Under the pieces are notes generated by a model. The model was given only the letters and a program-made list of their open reading frames with translations. It was not told the origin of the DNA and did not search any database. Positions 29,924 to 37,522 of a stretch of 42,196 nt of DNA are shown here, piece by piece. The number at the start of each line of letters is the position of its first letter. Position 1 is the stretch's first letter. Position numbers and translations under genes: made by a program. This DNA comes from a virus, in IMG/VR virus record IMGVR_UViG_3300045258_000151, positions 1 to 42,196 of that record. One strand, given 5' to 3'.

Positions 29924-31206
29924 TAGCTCGCGCCTCCTTCAACGGCGACCGTCCACTCGGGTCGAAACAGTTTCCAGCCCCAGAAGGCGTCGATACGACT
30001 GACCTTTTGATCGCTCTGCGCGTTCCACTGCCGTGCGTACCGCATGGCGAAGCCGGTTTTCGCATCCGAGATGCTGCCGGCGTCCGCCCCCGGCAGATCG
30101 CCGTCCGGATCGACCATCGCCAAGACGATGGCTTCCGGCGCATAGACGAGCCCTTCGCGCGTCGCGGTCGCCGTCCAGGTGCCCGCACCGGTCGTAATCG
30201 TCGACCCCAGCGGGATGATGGCGGCGTTATTGGCCGGCAGCGCATCGACGTTCGACTGCGTGTTCGGCAACGGCCCCGCGCCGACCCCGATGAGGGGCGG
30301 GTAGAACGTGATCGTGGCCGCGACGCCCACCGAGGTCACATCCGCCGCGACGGTGAGCTGCATGAGCTGGCCCGTCGAGGTGTAGTTCTGCGGATTGATC
30401 TCGAAGACGTTGGCGATCGTGAACTTGTCGCCGGCCTTGTAGGTCGTGGCGCCGGACGCATTGCCGGCGGTGATGACCGAGGTCATGCCGTCCGCAAACG
30501 TCGTCTGGTTGACCACGGGCGTAAAGGTCGTCGACGTGCCGGTCGTCCGCTGGCGCGTGTTCTGGTCGTAGTACCAGTCGGTGATGCCCAAGCCCATTTC
30601 GCCGCTCGAGAACTGCCCTTTGCGGAAGTTCTTGGAGATGCTGTCCTGCGGGTTGAACAAGGTGGGATTCGACCCGACCATCGTCGCCGACTGATTCGGA
30701 CTCAGGATGGCCACGAGCGAGTCATCGGGGCCGCCGACGTTCCGGATCTTCGTCACCGCATCGAGATAGGTCTGCAGGGTCGTCGGGGTCGTCCCCGGCG
30801 TGCCGACCGCATGGAAGACGAACGGCATCACATTCACGAAGCCGTCGAAGTCGATGCTGTTGGCAATCTGCAGCCCGGCCGGCTTCAGATAGCGCGCCTG
30901 GACTTCCTCGACGCTAAACGTCGCGTCAAACGTCGACCACGAGATGCCGATATTGCCTTGCTGCGTGATGACGACCGGGACGAGGACGTCACTAATCGGC
31001 TGCTGCTGGAACGCCTGGCCATAGGTCGTGGCGAAGCGTTGCGGCAGGCGCAGGCTGAAGCTGGCGCCCACTTTGGCGCCCCCGGCCTTGAAGTCCGCCG
31101 AGTATTTGCGCGTGCAATTTGCGCCGAGTTTGAGGCTATTGACCGCCGAGCGGCCGACTTCCTTGACGACCCACTGCGGAGTCCGGAAGGTATTGGCAAC
31201 GGCCAT
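29923..31206 (-). CDS. P22 gp5-like major coat protein
   Basis: A 427-aa protein matching the length and pattern of the P22 coat family: NTFRTPQWVVKEVGRSAVNS (start), SADFKAGGAKVGASFSLRLP, AFQQQPISDVLVPVVITQQ, SIDFDGFVNVMPFVFHAVG, then KFTIANVFEINPQNYTS. Coat subunits assemble on the scaffold coded next to it into the T=7-type procapsid. Start ATG with AAGGA-like ribosome site upstream. Confidence 0.88.
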   Translation of the reverse strand: MAVANTFRTPQWVVKEVGRSAVNSLKLGANCTRKYSADFKAGGAKVGASFSLRLPQRFATTYGQAFQQQPISDVLVPVVITQQGNIGISWSTFDATFSVEEVQARYLKPAGLQIANSIDFDGFVNVMPFVFHAVGTPGTTPTTLQTYLDAVTKIRNVGGPDDSLVAILSPNQSATMVGSNPTLFNPQDSISKNFRKGQFSSGEMGLGITDWYYDQNTRQRTTGTSTTFTPVVNQTTFADGMTSVITAGNASGATTYKAGDKFTIANVFEINPQNYTSTGQLMQLTVAADVTSVGVAATITFYPPLIGVGAGPLPNTQSNVDALPANNAAIIPLGSTITTGAGTWTATATREGLVYAPEAIVLAMVDPDGDLPGADAGSISDAKTGFAMRYARQWNAQSDQKVSRIDAFWGWKLFRPEWTVAVEGGAS

Positions 31207-31218
31207 ACGGGCCCATCC

Positions 31219-32208
31219 TTAGAGCCCGTCGCGCTTGCGTTGCCGGTCCACCGCGTTCTGTTGCCGTACCCAGTCGGCAAAGTCCGTTTGGTCCGGGTCA
31301 AGCGACCCAGCGGGCGTCATCGGCGAATGGCCCACCGGCTTAATGGGTGCCTTCGCGCGGCTGATTGGACGACCCGGCGCCACTGAGCCGTTCGAGGCAG
31401 CGGCGACCTGGAGACTGAGCTTGCCGATTTCCTTCACGGCCGCAACGGGCGTGAGCGCCGCAATGCGGCGCGCCTCGTCGGCGTGACTGGCGAGATAGTA
31501 CACGATGTCCGGCCCGGCGTCATCTTCGGCGATGGATTGGAGCACCGGCGGCTCGAACTTCACGTCATCAATCGCCGCGACTTTTTCCTGATAGTCGGGG
31601 TGCGACTCCGCAAACGTGGTGATGCGCGCTTCGACCTCGGCGCGGGCCTCGGCGTGGGCCACGAGTTGCTGCTGATAGCCGTCCTGGCGCCGCGCGTCGC
31701 GCACCGCCCACTTCGCGGCTTCGAGCGCAAGGGTCGCGTAGGGGTCCGGGTCGCTCAAATAGCGATCGAGCGTCGGCACCGGATCGCGCGGATCGTCCCA
31801 CGCGGGCGCCTGAACGGCCGGCGGCTGGGAACTCGCCGGGCCGGCAGGCGGCGCGGCGGCGACCACAGGCTGCGCTTGCTGTTGCCGCAACTGCGCCAGC
31901 GCGGCTTCGGTTTCGCGCAGTTTCGCGGTGAGCGTGCGATTGCGCGCCCACTCGCCGGTGTTGCTGACTTTCTTGAAGGTGCCGTCCTTGGCGCGCGGTT
32001 GCTCGACAGCCTCCGGGCCAGGCGCGCCCTGCGACTCCCCAGACACAGGCGCTACCGGGGCCTCGCCGAGCGGCGGCGCCTCGGACGGCACCGTCTCGGG
32101 CGCGACAGCCTCGATCGGGTCGGCGCGCTCTTTCGCGTTTTCCGTCTGCACGTAGTCGCTGAAGGACTCGGCGTCGGCGACGGGGGTCTCGGGGGTTTCA
32201 GTGGCCAT
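31219..32208 (-). CDS. capsid scaffolding protein
   Basis: A 329-aa acidic, Pro/Ala/Gln-rich protein between portal and coat genes, the standard position. The first 90 residues are disordered and acidic, followed by a coiled-coil (AKLRETEAALAQLRQQQAQ, about residues 95-113) and a C-terminal helical end with basic residues (DWVRQQNAVDRQRKRDGL), where P22-type scaffolds contact coat. Overlaps the upstream gene by 11 nt. Confidence 0.75.
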   Translation of the reverse strand: MATETPETPVADAESFSDYVQTENAKERADPIEAVAPETVPSEAPPLGEAPVAPVSGESQGAPGPEAVEQPRAKDGTFKKVSNTGEWARNRTLTAKLRETEAALAQLRQQQAQPVVAAAPPAGPASSQPPAVQAPAWDDPRDPVPTLDRYLSDPDPYATLALEAAKWAVRDARRQDGYQQQLVAHAEARAEVEARITTFAESHPDYQEKVAAIDDVKFEPPVLQSIAEDDAGPDIVYYLASHADEARRIAALTPVAAVKEIGKLSLQVAAASNGSVAPGRPISRAKAPIKPVGHSPMTPAGSLDPDQTDFADWVRQQNAVDRQRKRDGL

Positions 32209-32473
32209 GGGGCGGGCGTTCCTTCTGCAGTGTCTCGACTCTCGCGAGTCGTTCCCATTCCTCGGGGGGCCGCGTGTGTTTGAGGTAGACCGTCAGCGCC
32301 TCAAAGTAGTCGTCACGCCAACGACTCGCCGCCTCGTTCCACTCGGGCGATTGTTTCGTCCAGTCGCCGCCGCTCACGTTCGCCAGCACGACCCAGAGCA
32401 TCTCGGCGGCATCAGCCATCCGGGTCCACCCGGCGAGCAGCGGCGCCGTCTCGGGCGTCTCGGTCGTCGTCAT
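32198..32473 (-). CDS. conserved phage hypothetical protein
   Basis: A 91-aa protein with the conserved phage motif AAEMLWVVLANVSGGDWTKQ (about residues 22-41) then SPEWNEAASRWRDDYFEAL. The motif is familiar from genes next to the portal in several short-tailed phages, function unknown. ATGA-coupled to the portal gene. Confidence 0.7.
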   Translation of the reverse strand: MTTTETPETAPLLAGWTRMADAAEMLWVVLANVSGGDWTKQSPEWNEAASRWRDDYFEALTVYLKHTRPPEEWERLARVETLQKERPPHGH

Positions 32474-34794
32474 GCCGTCGGTTCGCCTTCCGCCGCGGGC
32501 TCGGGCGTCAGCGCCGCCTGCTGTTCGGCATTGGCCTGCGTGTGCTGCTGCGCTTGATCCGCTTGCTGCATGGTCTGGTCGTGGGTCAGGCCCGCCATGT
32601 TCACGTCATGGGTCCGGTCCATCGCCCCTTGATGCTCGTCATGTAAGAGCTGCGTCGCGTGCGTGAGCTTCTCCATGTGCAGATCGAGCGCCTTGCCCCA
32701 GCGGTTCTCGAGCGCATCAATATAGGTGCGCGCGTTCTCGGCATCGATCTTCGCGCCGGCGACCGCAATCTGCGCCGAGGCATTAATCATCGCGATCTTC
32801 TCGCGGCTCGCATTGTCGACTTGCGTTTCCTGCAGCTTGGCCTGCGCTTCGACTTGTTTCGTCTGAATCGCCATCTTCAGCTGCTGGTTTTCCTGCTGCA
32901 GCCCTTGGACGGCGGCTTGAATCTGCGGCGGCAAGTCGGTCTGCGCGCCGGGCGGCTTGATGCGGTCGGCAATGGCTTGCGCTTCGGGGAAGTCCATCGA
33001 CTTCACCCACAAATCCGCAAACTGGGGCACGAGCGGCGGCACGGCTTGCGCGAGCGCCGAGAGGCCGTCCATCGCCGCCTGCCGGCGCGTGGCGTAGGAC
33101 TTCCCGACGTCCACAATCACCGAATACTGGCCTTTGGACAGATCGAAGTGCTGCACCGGCGGCGCCATCGGCGCCCCTTGCGGTCCCGGTGGCCCCGGCA
33201 TCGGCGTCGGGCCGGCACTGGGCGTCATCGGACTCGGCTGGCCCGGCATGACCGGCTGCGGCTGGCCGCCCTGCGAGACAAACGGCTGATTGAGCATCAC
33301 GCGCTGCTGCTGGTCGTCGTCGCCGGTCAGAATCTGCACGACCCGGCCCGGCCGGTCATACACCTTGCCGAGCAGGTCATTGAGAATCACGCCCCCATGC
33401 CGAATCGCGCGCTGCAGATGATCCGGAAAGTTCGACGTGCCCTGTTCGCTCGCCTGCTGGAGCTGCGCGATGGCCCGGCCGCTCCGATCATTCGCATTGA
33501 CGTGGCCCAGCGCGGCGTCGGGCACCCCAGTCGTCGAGCGCACGAAGTTCACATACATGCCGATGGCTTCAGTCGATGGCGGATAGGTCGGAATGTTGCG
33601 CTCGGGCTTCGGCAGGACGGAATTGACGCCATCCGTGATGGCGTTCACTTCCAGATACGGCTGGTTGCGCGTATTGGCCGCCTGCCACTGCGCTTCAAAG
33701 CCTTCAAACTGGCCTTTGTAGCCAATCCACGGCGCTTTCGTGGCGAGCCCCATGTTCTCGGCGTCACTCGAGACCAAGTAGTTGATCATGCGGCACGGAT
33801 CGCGGTTCCCGCGCACGATCCCTTCCCACTGCCGCGCGCCCGACAGGTTCTTTTCGATGCCGATGACCGGGACAATCGGGATAAACTGCCCGTCCCATTC
33901 TTTCGGGCCGTCGAGCACCTCCATCCCGTTCACTTTCGCCCACATAATCGTGCGCGTCTTGATCTCGCGCGTCTGACTCGGGTCGGTCGGATGCGTTTCG
34001 GTGCGGCTCGCGTAGGTCGCGTACCAGTATTCGGCGATGCGATAGGCCGTCCCGGCCTTCTCGTCCTTCAGAATCCAATCCGGCCGCTGGTCGCCCATCG
34101 CGATGAGTTCTTCATCGTCGGCCGACGCGAGCTTGGAGTCCCCAAACTGCCGCACATACACGGCCTTCGGCAAGTCTTGCGTCACAAACGCCCACTCGGC
34201 CGCGCCGGGGTCGTTCAGATCCTGCGTGAACGGGTCCAGATACACGCTCGCGCCGTTGAGAATGGGACAAATCCGCAGATCCTGGTCCCACGCCGCCGGA
34301 TTCTCGCTGGCATCGTCCGGGTCGTCGATCGCATACACCTTGTCGATGCGGAAAAACCCGCGCCCGCACACGACCGCGCGGTTGTACGCCCACAGATACG
34401 CCGTCTGCGCGTGGCTGTCGTACTCGATCGCGCGAATCAGGCCTTGGCGCACGTCCGCATCGTCCTGGCTCGCATCGGACTTCGGCGAAATCTTGATGCC
34501 GAACCGCGCCGTACGCGCCTGGTTGACAATCTGCGCGGTCGGCTGGTCGAGCGTGCGAATGGTAATCATCGGCCGCGCGGGCGTCGGCTGGCCGGTCGCG
34601 CTCGTCCCGCCGCGCTGGCGCTTCACGTCCTCGGGCCACTGGTCGCCGGCATCAAAGCGCAAGTCTTCGTCTTCGCGCGTCCGCTGCGGGCGTTCGACAT
34701 CGGCGACGAAATGGAAGCGTTCGAGCGCCTCGGTGTGCAGCGCCTCCTCGGGTGTCTGCTTCGACTCGCGGCGCAATGCGACGACAGGTGCCAT
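32470..34794 (-). CDS. P22-like portal protein
   Basis: A 774-aa portal forming the dodecameric channel for DNA entry and exit. Family-like parts: DLRFDAGDQWPEDVKRQR near the start, TIRTLDQPTAQIVNQAR, RGFFRIDKVYAIDDPDDASE, SGARQWEGIVRGNRDPCRMI, NDRSGRAIAQLQQASEQGTS (about residues 430-450) and a helical, Gln-rich C-terminal barrel-like region (ALENRWGKALDLHMEKL). Length matches P22-type portals (about 725). A Pro/Gly insert (MPGPPGPQGAPMAPP) lies in the clip-region part. Confidence 0.9.
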   Translation of the reverse strand: MAPVVALRRESKQTPEEALHTEALERFHFVADVERPQRTREDEDLRFDAGDQWPEDVKRQRGGTSATGQPTPARPMITIRTLDQPTAQIVNQARTARFGIKISPKSDASQDDADVRQGLIRAIEYDSHAQTAYLWAYNRAVVCGRGFFRIDKVYAIDDPDDASENPAAWDQDLRICPILNGASVYLDPFTQDLNDPGAAEWAFVTQDLPKAVYVRQFGDSKLASADDEELIAMGDQRPDWILKDEKAGTAYRIAEYWYATYASRTETHPTDPSQTREIKTRTIMWAKVNGMEVLDGPKEWDGQFIPIVPVIGIEKNLSGARQWEGIVRGNRDPCRMINYLVSSDAENMGLATKAPWIGYKGQFEGFEAQWQAANTRNQPYLEVNAITDGVNSVLPKPERNIPTYPPSTEAIGMYVNFVRSTTGVPDAALGHVNANDRSGRAIAQLQQASEQGTSNFPDHLQRAIRHGGVILNDLLGKVYDRPGRVVQILTGDDDQQQRVMLNQPFVSQGGQPQPVMPGQPSPMTPSAGPTPMPGPPGPQGAPMAPPVQHFDLSKGQYSVIVDVGKSYATRRQAAMDGLSALAQAVPPLVPQFADLWVKSMDFPEAQAIADRIKPPGAQTDLPPQIQAAVQGLQQENQQLKMAIQTKQVEAQAKLQETQVDNASREKIAMINASAQIAVAGAKIDAENARTYIDALENRWGKALDLHMEKLTHATQLLHDEHQGAMDRTHDVNMAGLTHDQTMQQADQAQQHTQANAEQQAALTPEPAAEGEPTA

Positions 34795-34895
34795 GCGCCC
34801 TCAGTCCCACAAAACAGACAGTTGCGGCCGGTGCCGATCGGCGGCGCGAAGTGATCGAGCCATGGCAGGCCGAAGGCACACGTTAGTGCGTCCAC
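34623..34895 (-). CDS. possible zinc-ribbon ORF overlapping portal start
   Basis: A 90-codon GTG-start frame that overlaps the preceding stop and runs 172 nt into the portal gene. Its non-overlapping part codes GLPWLDHFAPPIGTGRNCLF then CGTEGAWHLSSHC, a plausible zinc-ribbon with good third-position GC. Past the portal start the frame loses coding quality, so the gene may be truncated or its true end lost. Otherwise positions 34795-34882 have no gene. Confidence 0.35.
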   Translation of the reverse strand: MDALTCAFGLPWLDHFAPPIGTGRNCLFCGTEGAWHLSSHCAASRSRHPRRRCTPRRSNASISSPMSNARSGRAKTKTCALMPATSGPRT

Positions 34896-35095
34896 GCTTT
34901 CGTCGCCGCCCGCTCGGCCTGCCGCACCCGCATCGCCCGCATGCCGGGAATAAACGTCTCGAGCACGCACCCGACCGCGCCCAGCACCAAAAAATGCCGG
35001 TGCTCGTCGTCCTTCACCGCCCACAAGACTTCGGCCAGCGCCACCATCGCGTCATGCACCGCGCGATCTTCGGGGGGTTCGTTATCCCAACTCAT
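34883..35095 (-). CDS. hypothetical protein
   Basis: A 70-aa protein: MSWDNEPPEDRAVHDAMVAL then a hydrophobic helix (HFLVLGAVGCVLETFIPGM, about residues 36-54) and a basic end. Perhaps one membrane-associated helix. Its ATG lies 19 nt from the divergent gene at 35115, with a shared TATA-like element between them (GTATAC). Family not recognised. Confidence 0.55.
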   Translation of the reverse strand: MSWDNEPPEDRAVHDAMVALAEVLWAVKDDEHRHFLVLGAVGCVLETFIPGMRAMRVRQAERAATKAWTH

Positions 35096-35101
35096 TGCGC
35101 G

Positions 35102-35107
35102 TATACT
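35102..35107 (+). promoter_or_regulatory. -10 box TATACT, leaderless start for 35115 gene
   Basis: TATACT ends 7 nt before ATG 35115. The same GTATAC reads as TATACG toward the minus-strand gene at 35095 (4 nt from its ATG), suggesting a compact bidirectional start. -35 weak. Confidence 0.5.
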
Positions 35108-35114
35108 CGTCCGC

Positions 35115-35381
35115 ATGGCGACCCATACCAATCACGGCACCACGCACGCTGTTGTCACGCCCACGCCCACCGAGGTGCTCGGCACCGACGCCACCTTGCG
35201 CGACCTGTTCGCCGCGCAGGCCGTCTCCGGCCTCTGCACGCCGAGTCCGTCGGTCAGTCTCGGCACGCCCGAGTCCATCGCGGTCATGGCCTACCGGGTC
35301 GCCGATGCGCTCATCTCGGCCCGCGACCCCGTGCTGCAGCCGCTCGTCGCGGCCGAGCCCGTAGGCGCGCACGTCAAGTAA
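35115..35381 (+). CDS. small conserved protein, + strand cargo
   Basis: An 88-aa protein with a Thr-rich start and the helical core ATLRDLFAAQAVSGLCTPS, then AVMAYRVADALISARDP, a pattern seen in many small phage and prophage proteins of unknown function. It is transcribed against the late operon from its own -10 box. Start fixed by the -10 spacing and the better coding frame. Confidence 0.7.
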   Translation: MATHTNHGTTHAVVTPTPTEVLGTDATLRDLFAAQAVSGLCTPSPSVSLGTPESIAVMAYRVADALISARDPVLQPLVAAEPVGAHVK

Positions 35382-35385
35382 GCGC

Positions 35386-35556
35386 TCAGCGCCCACGGCG
35401 CACCTTTTTCGGGAGACCCTTCGTCGGGGTCCGCGCAAAGTGCCGCAACGACGAGAGCGGCATCCGCGCCAGCCCCGCATTGCGCGCATACAGCTTCTCG
35501 GGGGCGTGTTCGGCGATCCGGCTCGCGATCGCCTGATTGCGGCTCACGGCAGGCAT
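35386..35556 (-). CDS. conserved small phage protein
   Basis: A 56-aa basic protein: IASRIAEHAPEKLYARNAGL then MPLSSLRHFARTPTKGLPKK. The order EKLY-RN-...-L-x-FA-T-x-GLPKxV is a familiar signature of small phage proteins of unknown function. A minus-strand TATCAT box (35562-35567) lies 5 nt before its ATG. It ends 4 nt from the convergent 35115 gene. Confidence 0.65.
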   Translation of the reverse strand: MPAVSRNQAIASRIAEHAPEKLYARNAGLARMPLSSLRHFARTPTKGLPKKVRRGR

Positions 35557-35561
35557 GGCTG

Positions 35562-35614
35562 ATGATAGTCCACCTGTCAACCATCGGCGCAGGTATTCGC
35601 CGGTGGTGTATCCT
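35562..35614. promoter_or_regulatory. divergent leaderless -10 boxes
   Basis: Minus-strand TATCAT (35562-35567), 5 nt before ATG 35556, and plus-strand TATCCT (35609-35614), 8 nt before ATG 35623. The 66-bp gap holds both start signals; -35 boxes are weak. Confidence 0.4.
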
Positions 35615-35622
35615 TCGCCCGC

Positions 35623-35937
35623 ATGGGGGCGCTCTGTTCCCGCTGCCATCTCGGGCCGCCACGCGCCCGACAGCGGTATTGTCTGGCCTGCCACGCGGCG
35701 CATATGCGCGCCCATCGGCCCACGTATGACGAGATGACCGTCGAGCAACGCTATCGCGCACGGGTCCGGACCCGCAGCAACTACCAGACCCGCCGAGGCC
35801 CGCACCCGCCCGCCCCCTGTCTCCGATGTGGCGCCGCCCAAGCCGAAAATCACCATCCCGACTACAACCAGCCAGACACCGTCCTACGGCTCTGTCGTGC
35901 CTGTCACCGCGCCGCCCACAGCGGGGCGGTCGTCTGA
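35623..35937 (+). CDS. HNH-like zinc endonuclease (6 of 7), + strand
   Basis: A 104-aa protein with zinc-pair motifs CSRCHLGPP (about residues 5-13) and YCLACHAAHMRAHRP, and the HNH signature CLRCGAAQAENHHPDYNQP followed by LRLCRACHRAAHSG. This is a compact HNH nuclease common in phages. Encoded against its neighbours; its 3' end overlaps the convergent 35884 gene by 54 nt. Confidence 0.82.
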   Translation: MGALCSRCHLGPPRARQRYCLACHAAHMRAHRPTYDEMTVEQRYRARVRTRSNYQTRRGPHPPAPCLRCGAAQAENHHPDYNQPDTVLRLCRACHRAAHSGAVV

Positions 35938-36084
35938 CGCCTTCGGCCCGGCGTCGAGCCGGGCGAGCACGGTCGCTTTTGCCCAAATCACGAGCGTGGC
36001 CTCGGCGCGGTCGGCCCGTTCCGTGGCGTGCGACAAGGCGGTTTGAAGGTCATTGATCCGATTATTCAGCCACGGGCCAATCAT
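35884..36084 (-). CDS. small coiled-coil protein, cluster member 1
   Basis: A 66-aa protein with a coiled-coil (MIGPWLNNRINDLQTALSHA then RADRAEATLVIWAKATVL) and a disordered tail. It is the last of several small genes coupled by ATGA/GTGA overlaps. The AERAEA-type helix is shared with the 36684 gene. No family recognised. Confidence 0.6.
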   Translation of the reverse strand: MIGPWLNNRINDLQTALSHATERADRAEATLVIWAKATVLARLDAGPKASDDRPAVGGAVTGTTEP

Positions 36085-36380
36085 GGCGTCTCCTTCGGCG
36101 CGTCGAGCAGGGTGAGTACCCGTCGTGCCGCACCACTGTTCGACTTCCGATACTCCGCCCATGCCCTCACCCTTGCCAGCGCTTCGCGTTGCTGCGCGTA
36201 GGTTGGTTCGGCTAAATAGTGTTCCCCGGTCAGATGGGAGAACAAACCCATCCGCGCCGCATCGCGCTCCTCGGTCAATCGAGCAATGGTCGCTTCAGCA
36301 CGTACCAGTTGGCGCTTCAGCGAGTCGGCAATAGCAACATCTCGCTTAGTCAGCACGGCGTTGAAGTCACGGCGGGTCAT
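36081..36380 (-). CDS. small coiled-coil protein, cluster member 2
   Basis: A 99-aa protein: MTRRDFNAVLTKRDVAIADS start, coiled coil (RQLVRAEATIARLTEERDA, about residues 23-41), then ARVRAWAEYRKSNSGAARRV and the tail LLDAPKETP, shared with the genes at 36475 and 36684. Coupled to the membrane peptide gene (ATGA). Function unknown; spanin-like topology is not supported since no membrane helix is present. Confidence 0.6.
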   Translation of the reverse strand: MTRRDFNAVLTKRDVAIADSLKRQLVRAEATIARLTEERDAARMGLFSHLTGEHYLAEPTYAQQREALARVRAWAEYRKSNSGAARRVLTLLDAPKETP

Positions 36381-36478
36381 TTCAGCACCTCACTCAACGC
36401 CCATCCAAAGACAAAAATGCTAGGAACCGCCAAGACAGCAGCGATGAGAATCCAAAACAACGGATCGAGGCGACTCAT
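36377..36478 (-). CDS. 33-aa single-span membrane peptide
   Basis: ATGA-coupled on both sides. The 33-aa product (MSRLDPLFWILIAAVLAVPS then IFVFGWALSEVLK) is essentially one transmembrane helix. It sits within the small-gene cluster and may be a lysis-related or accessory membrane peptide. Missed by callers because of its length. Confidence 0.6.
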   Translation of the reverse strand: MSRLDPLFWILIAAVLAVPSIFVFGWALSEVLK

Positions 36479-36687
36479 GGCGTCTCCTTCGTCGGGGCGT
36501 CGAGCGACCCTATACGATTCGCGTCGGCACATAATTGCAGGCTCCTGGAGTGGTCATAACCCACGGCCACGACGTGCCCGTCCGCGTCCCGCAACCGATA
36601 CGAGCCGAGCAGGCCATTGGGCTCCACACTGAACGGGGTCCGGCCACAAATCTCCATGCCGTCCGAGAGCCGTACCAGATGACTCAC
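36475..36687 (-). CDS. small protein, cluster member 3
   Basis: A 70-aa protein with GTG start in a GTGA overlap: VSHLVRLSDGMEICG, then FSVEPNGLLGSYRLRDADG, HVVAVGYDHSRSLQL and the tail SLDAPTKETP. The first part is beta-rich, unlike its neighbours, but the tail matches theirs, as if the 3' end had been copied between genes. Function unknown. Confidence 0.55.
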   Translation of the reverse strand: MSHLVRLSDGMEICGRTPFSVEPNGLLGSYRLRDADGHVVAVGYDHSRSLQLCADANRIGSLDAPTKETP

Positions 36688-36947
36688 GGCGTCGGGTCCT
36701 TCGGCGCGGCGTCGAGCAGGGTGAGCAGTTGTAGATGCTCCTGCCCACTCGCAATGCCTGTGACGGCCCACGCCCGCACCGCCGCGACAATCGCCTCGGC
36801 GCGCTCGGCGCGTGCACGCCACAGCCCGATAGCCAGGAGCCACTCGCCGCGCCGATCCCGCTCGGCCTCGGCCTGGTCGCGCGCCGCCTTGACCGTCATC
36901 AGGTCGGCCAGCAGCCGCCGGAAATCGTCTTCCTCTTGCGTGGTCAT
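36684..36947 (-). CDS. small coiled-coil protein, cluster member 4
   Basis: An 87-aa protein: MTTQEEDDFRRLLADLMTVK start, coiled coil (AARDQAEAERDRRGEWLL), RARAERAEAIVAAVRAWAV and the tail LLTLLDAAPKDPTP. It resembles the 36081 protein in order and in its tail. Starts 5 nt after the stop of the membrane-protein gene. Confidence 0.6.
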   Translation of the reverse strand: MTTQEEDDFRRLLADLMTVKAARDQAEAERDRRGEWLLAIGLWRARAERAEAIVAAVRAWAVTGIASGQEHLQLLTLLDAAPKDPTP

Positions 36948-36951
36948 GGCG

Positions 36952-37212
36952 TCATCGCAGCCGCGGCACCGTCGGCCCCACAATCCCGAACGCCTGGAGC
37001 AGCCACAACACCAGCACCAGCACCACCACCACCCGGATCACCACCTTGATGGGTGGGGCGAGCGGGATATACGTCTCCACCAAATAGAGGCAGACCCCGC
37101 ACACCACCAGCACAATCACCAGATCAATCAACGTCATCACGCCCCCCGTCCAGATCGCCCCCACAGCCACCGCCTGCACGACGCCGATTCCCAGCCCCCG
37201 CCAGAACCCCAT
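36952..37212 (-). CDS. Thivi_2564-like membrane protein, holin candidate
   Basis: An 86-aa membrane protein with three hydrophobic segments: GLGIGVVQAVAVGAIW, MTLIDLVIVLVVCGVCLYLV and VVVVLVLVLWLLQAFGI. The middle and last, joined by ETYIPLAPPIK, resemble the Thivi_2564 family, small membrane proteins frequent in phages. Topology fits a holin. It heads the cluster of small coiled-coil genes. Start ATG at 37212 is 1 nt after the previous stop. Confidence 0.6.
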   Translation of the reverse strand: MGFWRGLGIGVVQAVAVGAIWTGGVMTLIDLVIVLVVCGVCLYLVETYIPLAPPIKVVIRVVVVLVLVLWLLQAFGIVGPTVPRLR

Positions 37213-37213
37213 G

Positions 37214-37522
37214 TCAGCCTTGGCGCCGACGGTGCCATGCCTGCCACTCCCGGTAATGCCGCGCCGCGCGCCGCTCAAAGGCGTCCCACGATTCCCGCAC
37301 CGGATCGGCCACGATCGATCCGGCCGGTGGCGCCGGCGGATCGACCCGCATCACGTCCGGGTCGAGACACTGACCCGCCGAGGCCGTCTCGTGCGCTTGC
37401 TGTAACACCGCTTCCTGCGTAATCGGATCGTCCTGCGGACCGAACGTCACGTCCCCATCGGTCTCACACGCGTGACAGTGCCACCGACTCACACCAGCCA
37501 CGTCAGGCGCCGTCCTGCACAT
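37214..37522 (-). CDS. hypothetical protein with N-terminal zinc pair
   Basis: A 102-aa protein with a short Cys-His start (SRWHCHACETDGDVTFGP), an acidic Pro-rich middle and a basic, Trp-rich helix at the end (ERRAARHYREWQAWHRRR). Overlaps the HNH gene by 20 nt. Perhaps nucleic-acid binding. Family not recognised. Confidence 0.5.
   Translation of the reverse strand: MCRTAPDVAGVSRWHCHACETDGDVTFGPQDDPITQEAVLQQAHETASAGQCLDPDVMRVDPPAPPAGSIVADPVRESWDAFERRAARHYREWQAWHRRRQG

Noticed and set aside
30007-31386. 459-codon + strand frame opposite the coat gene
   Set aside because: Same reason: arginine-rich mirror of the P22-like coat gene.
32659-34854. 731-codon + strand open frame opposite the portal gene
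   Set aside because: Arg/His/Leu-rich, no start context, antisense to a clearly recognised portal. A GC-frame mirror artefact.
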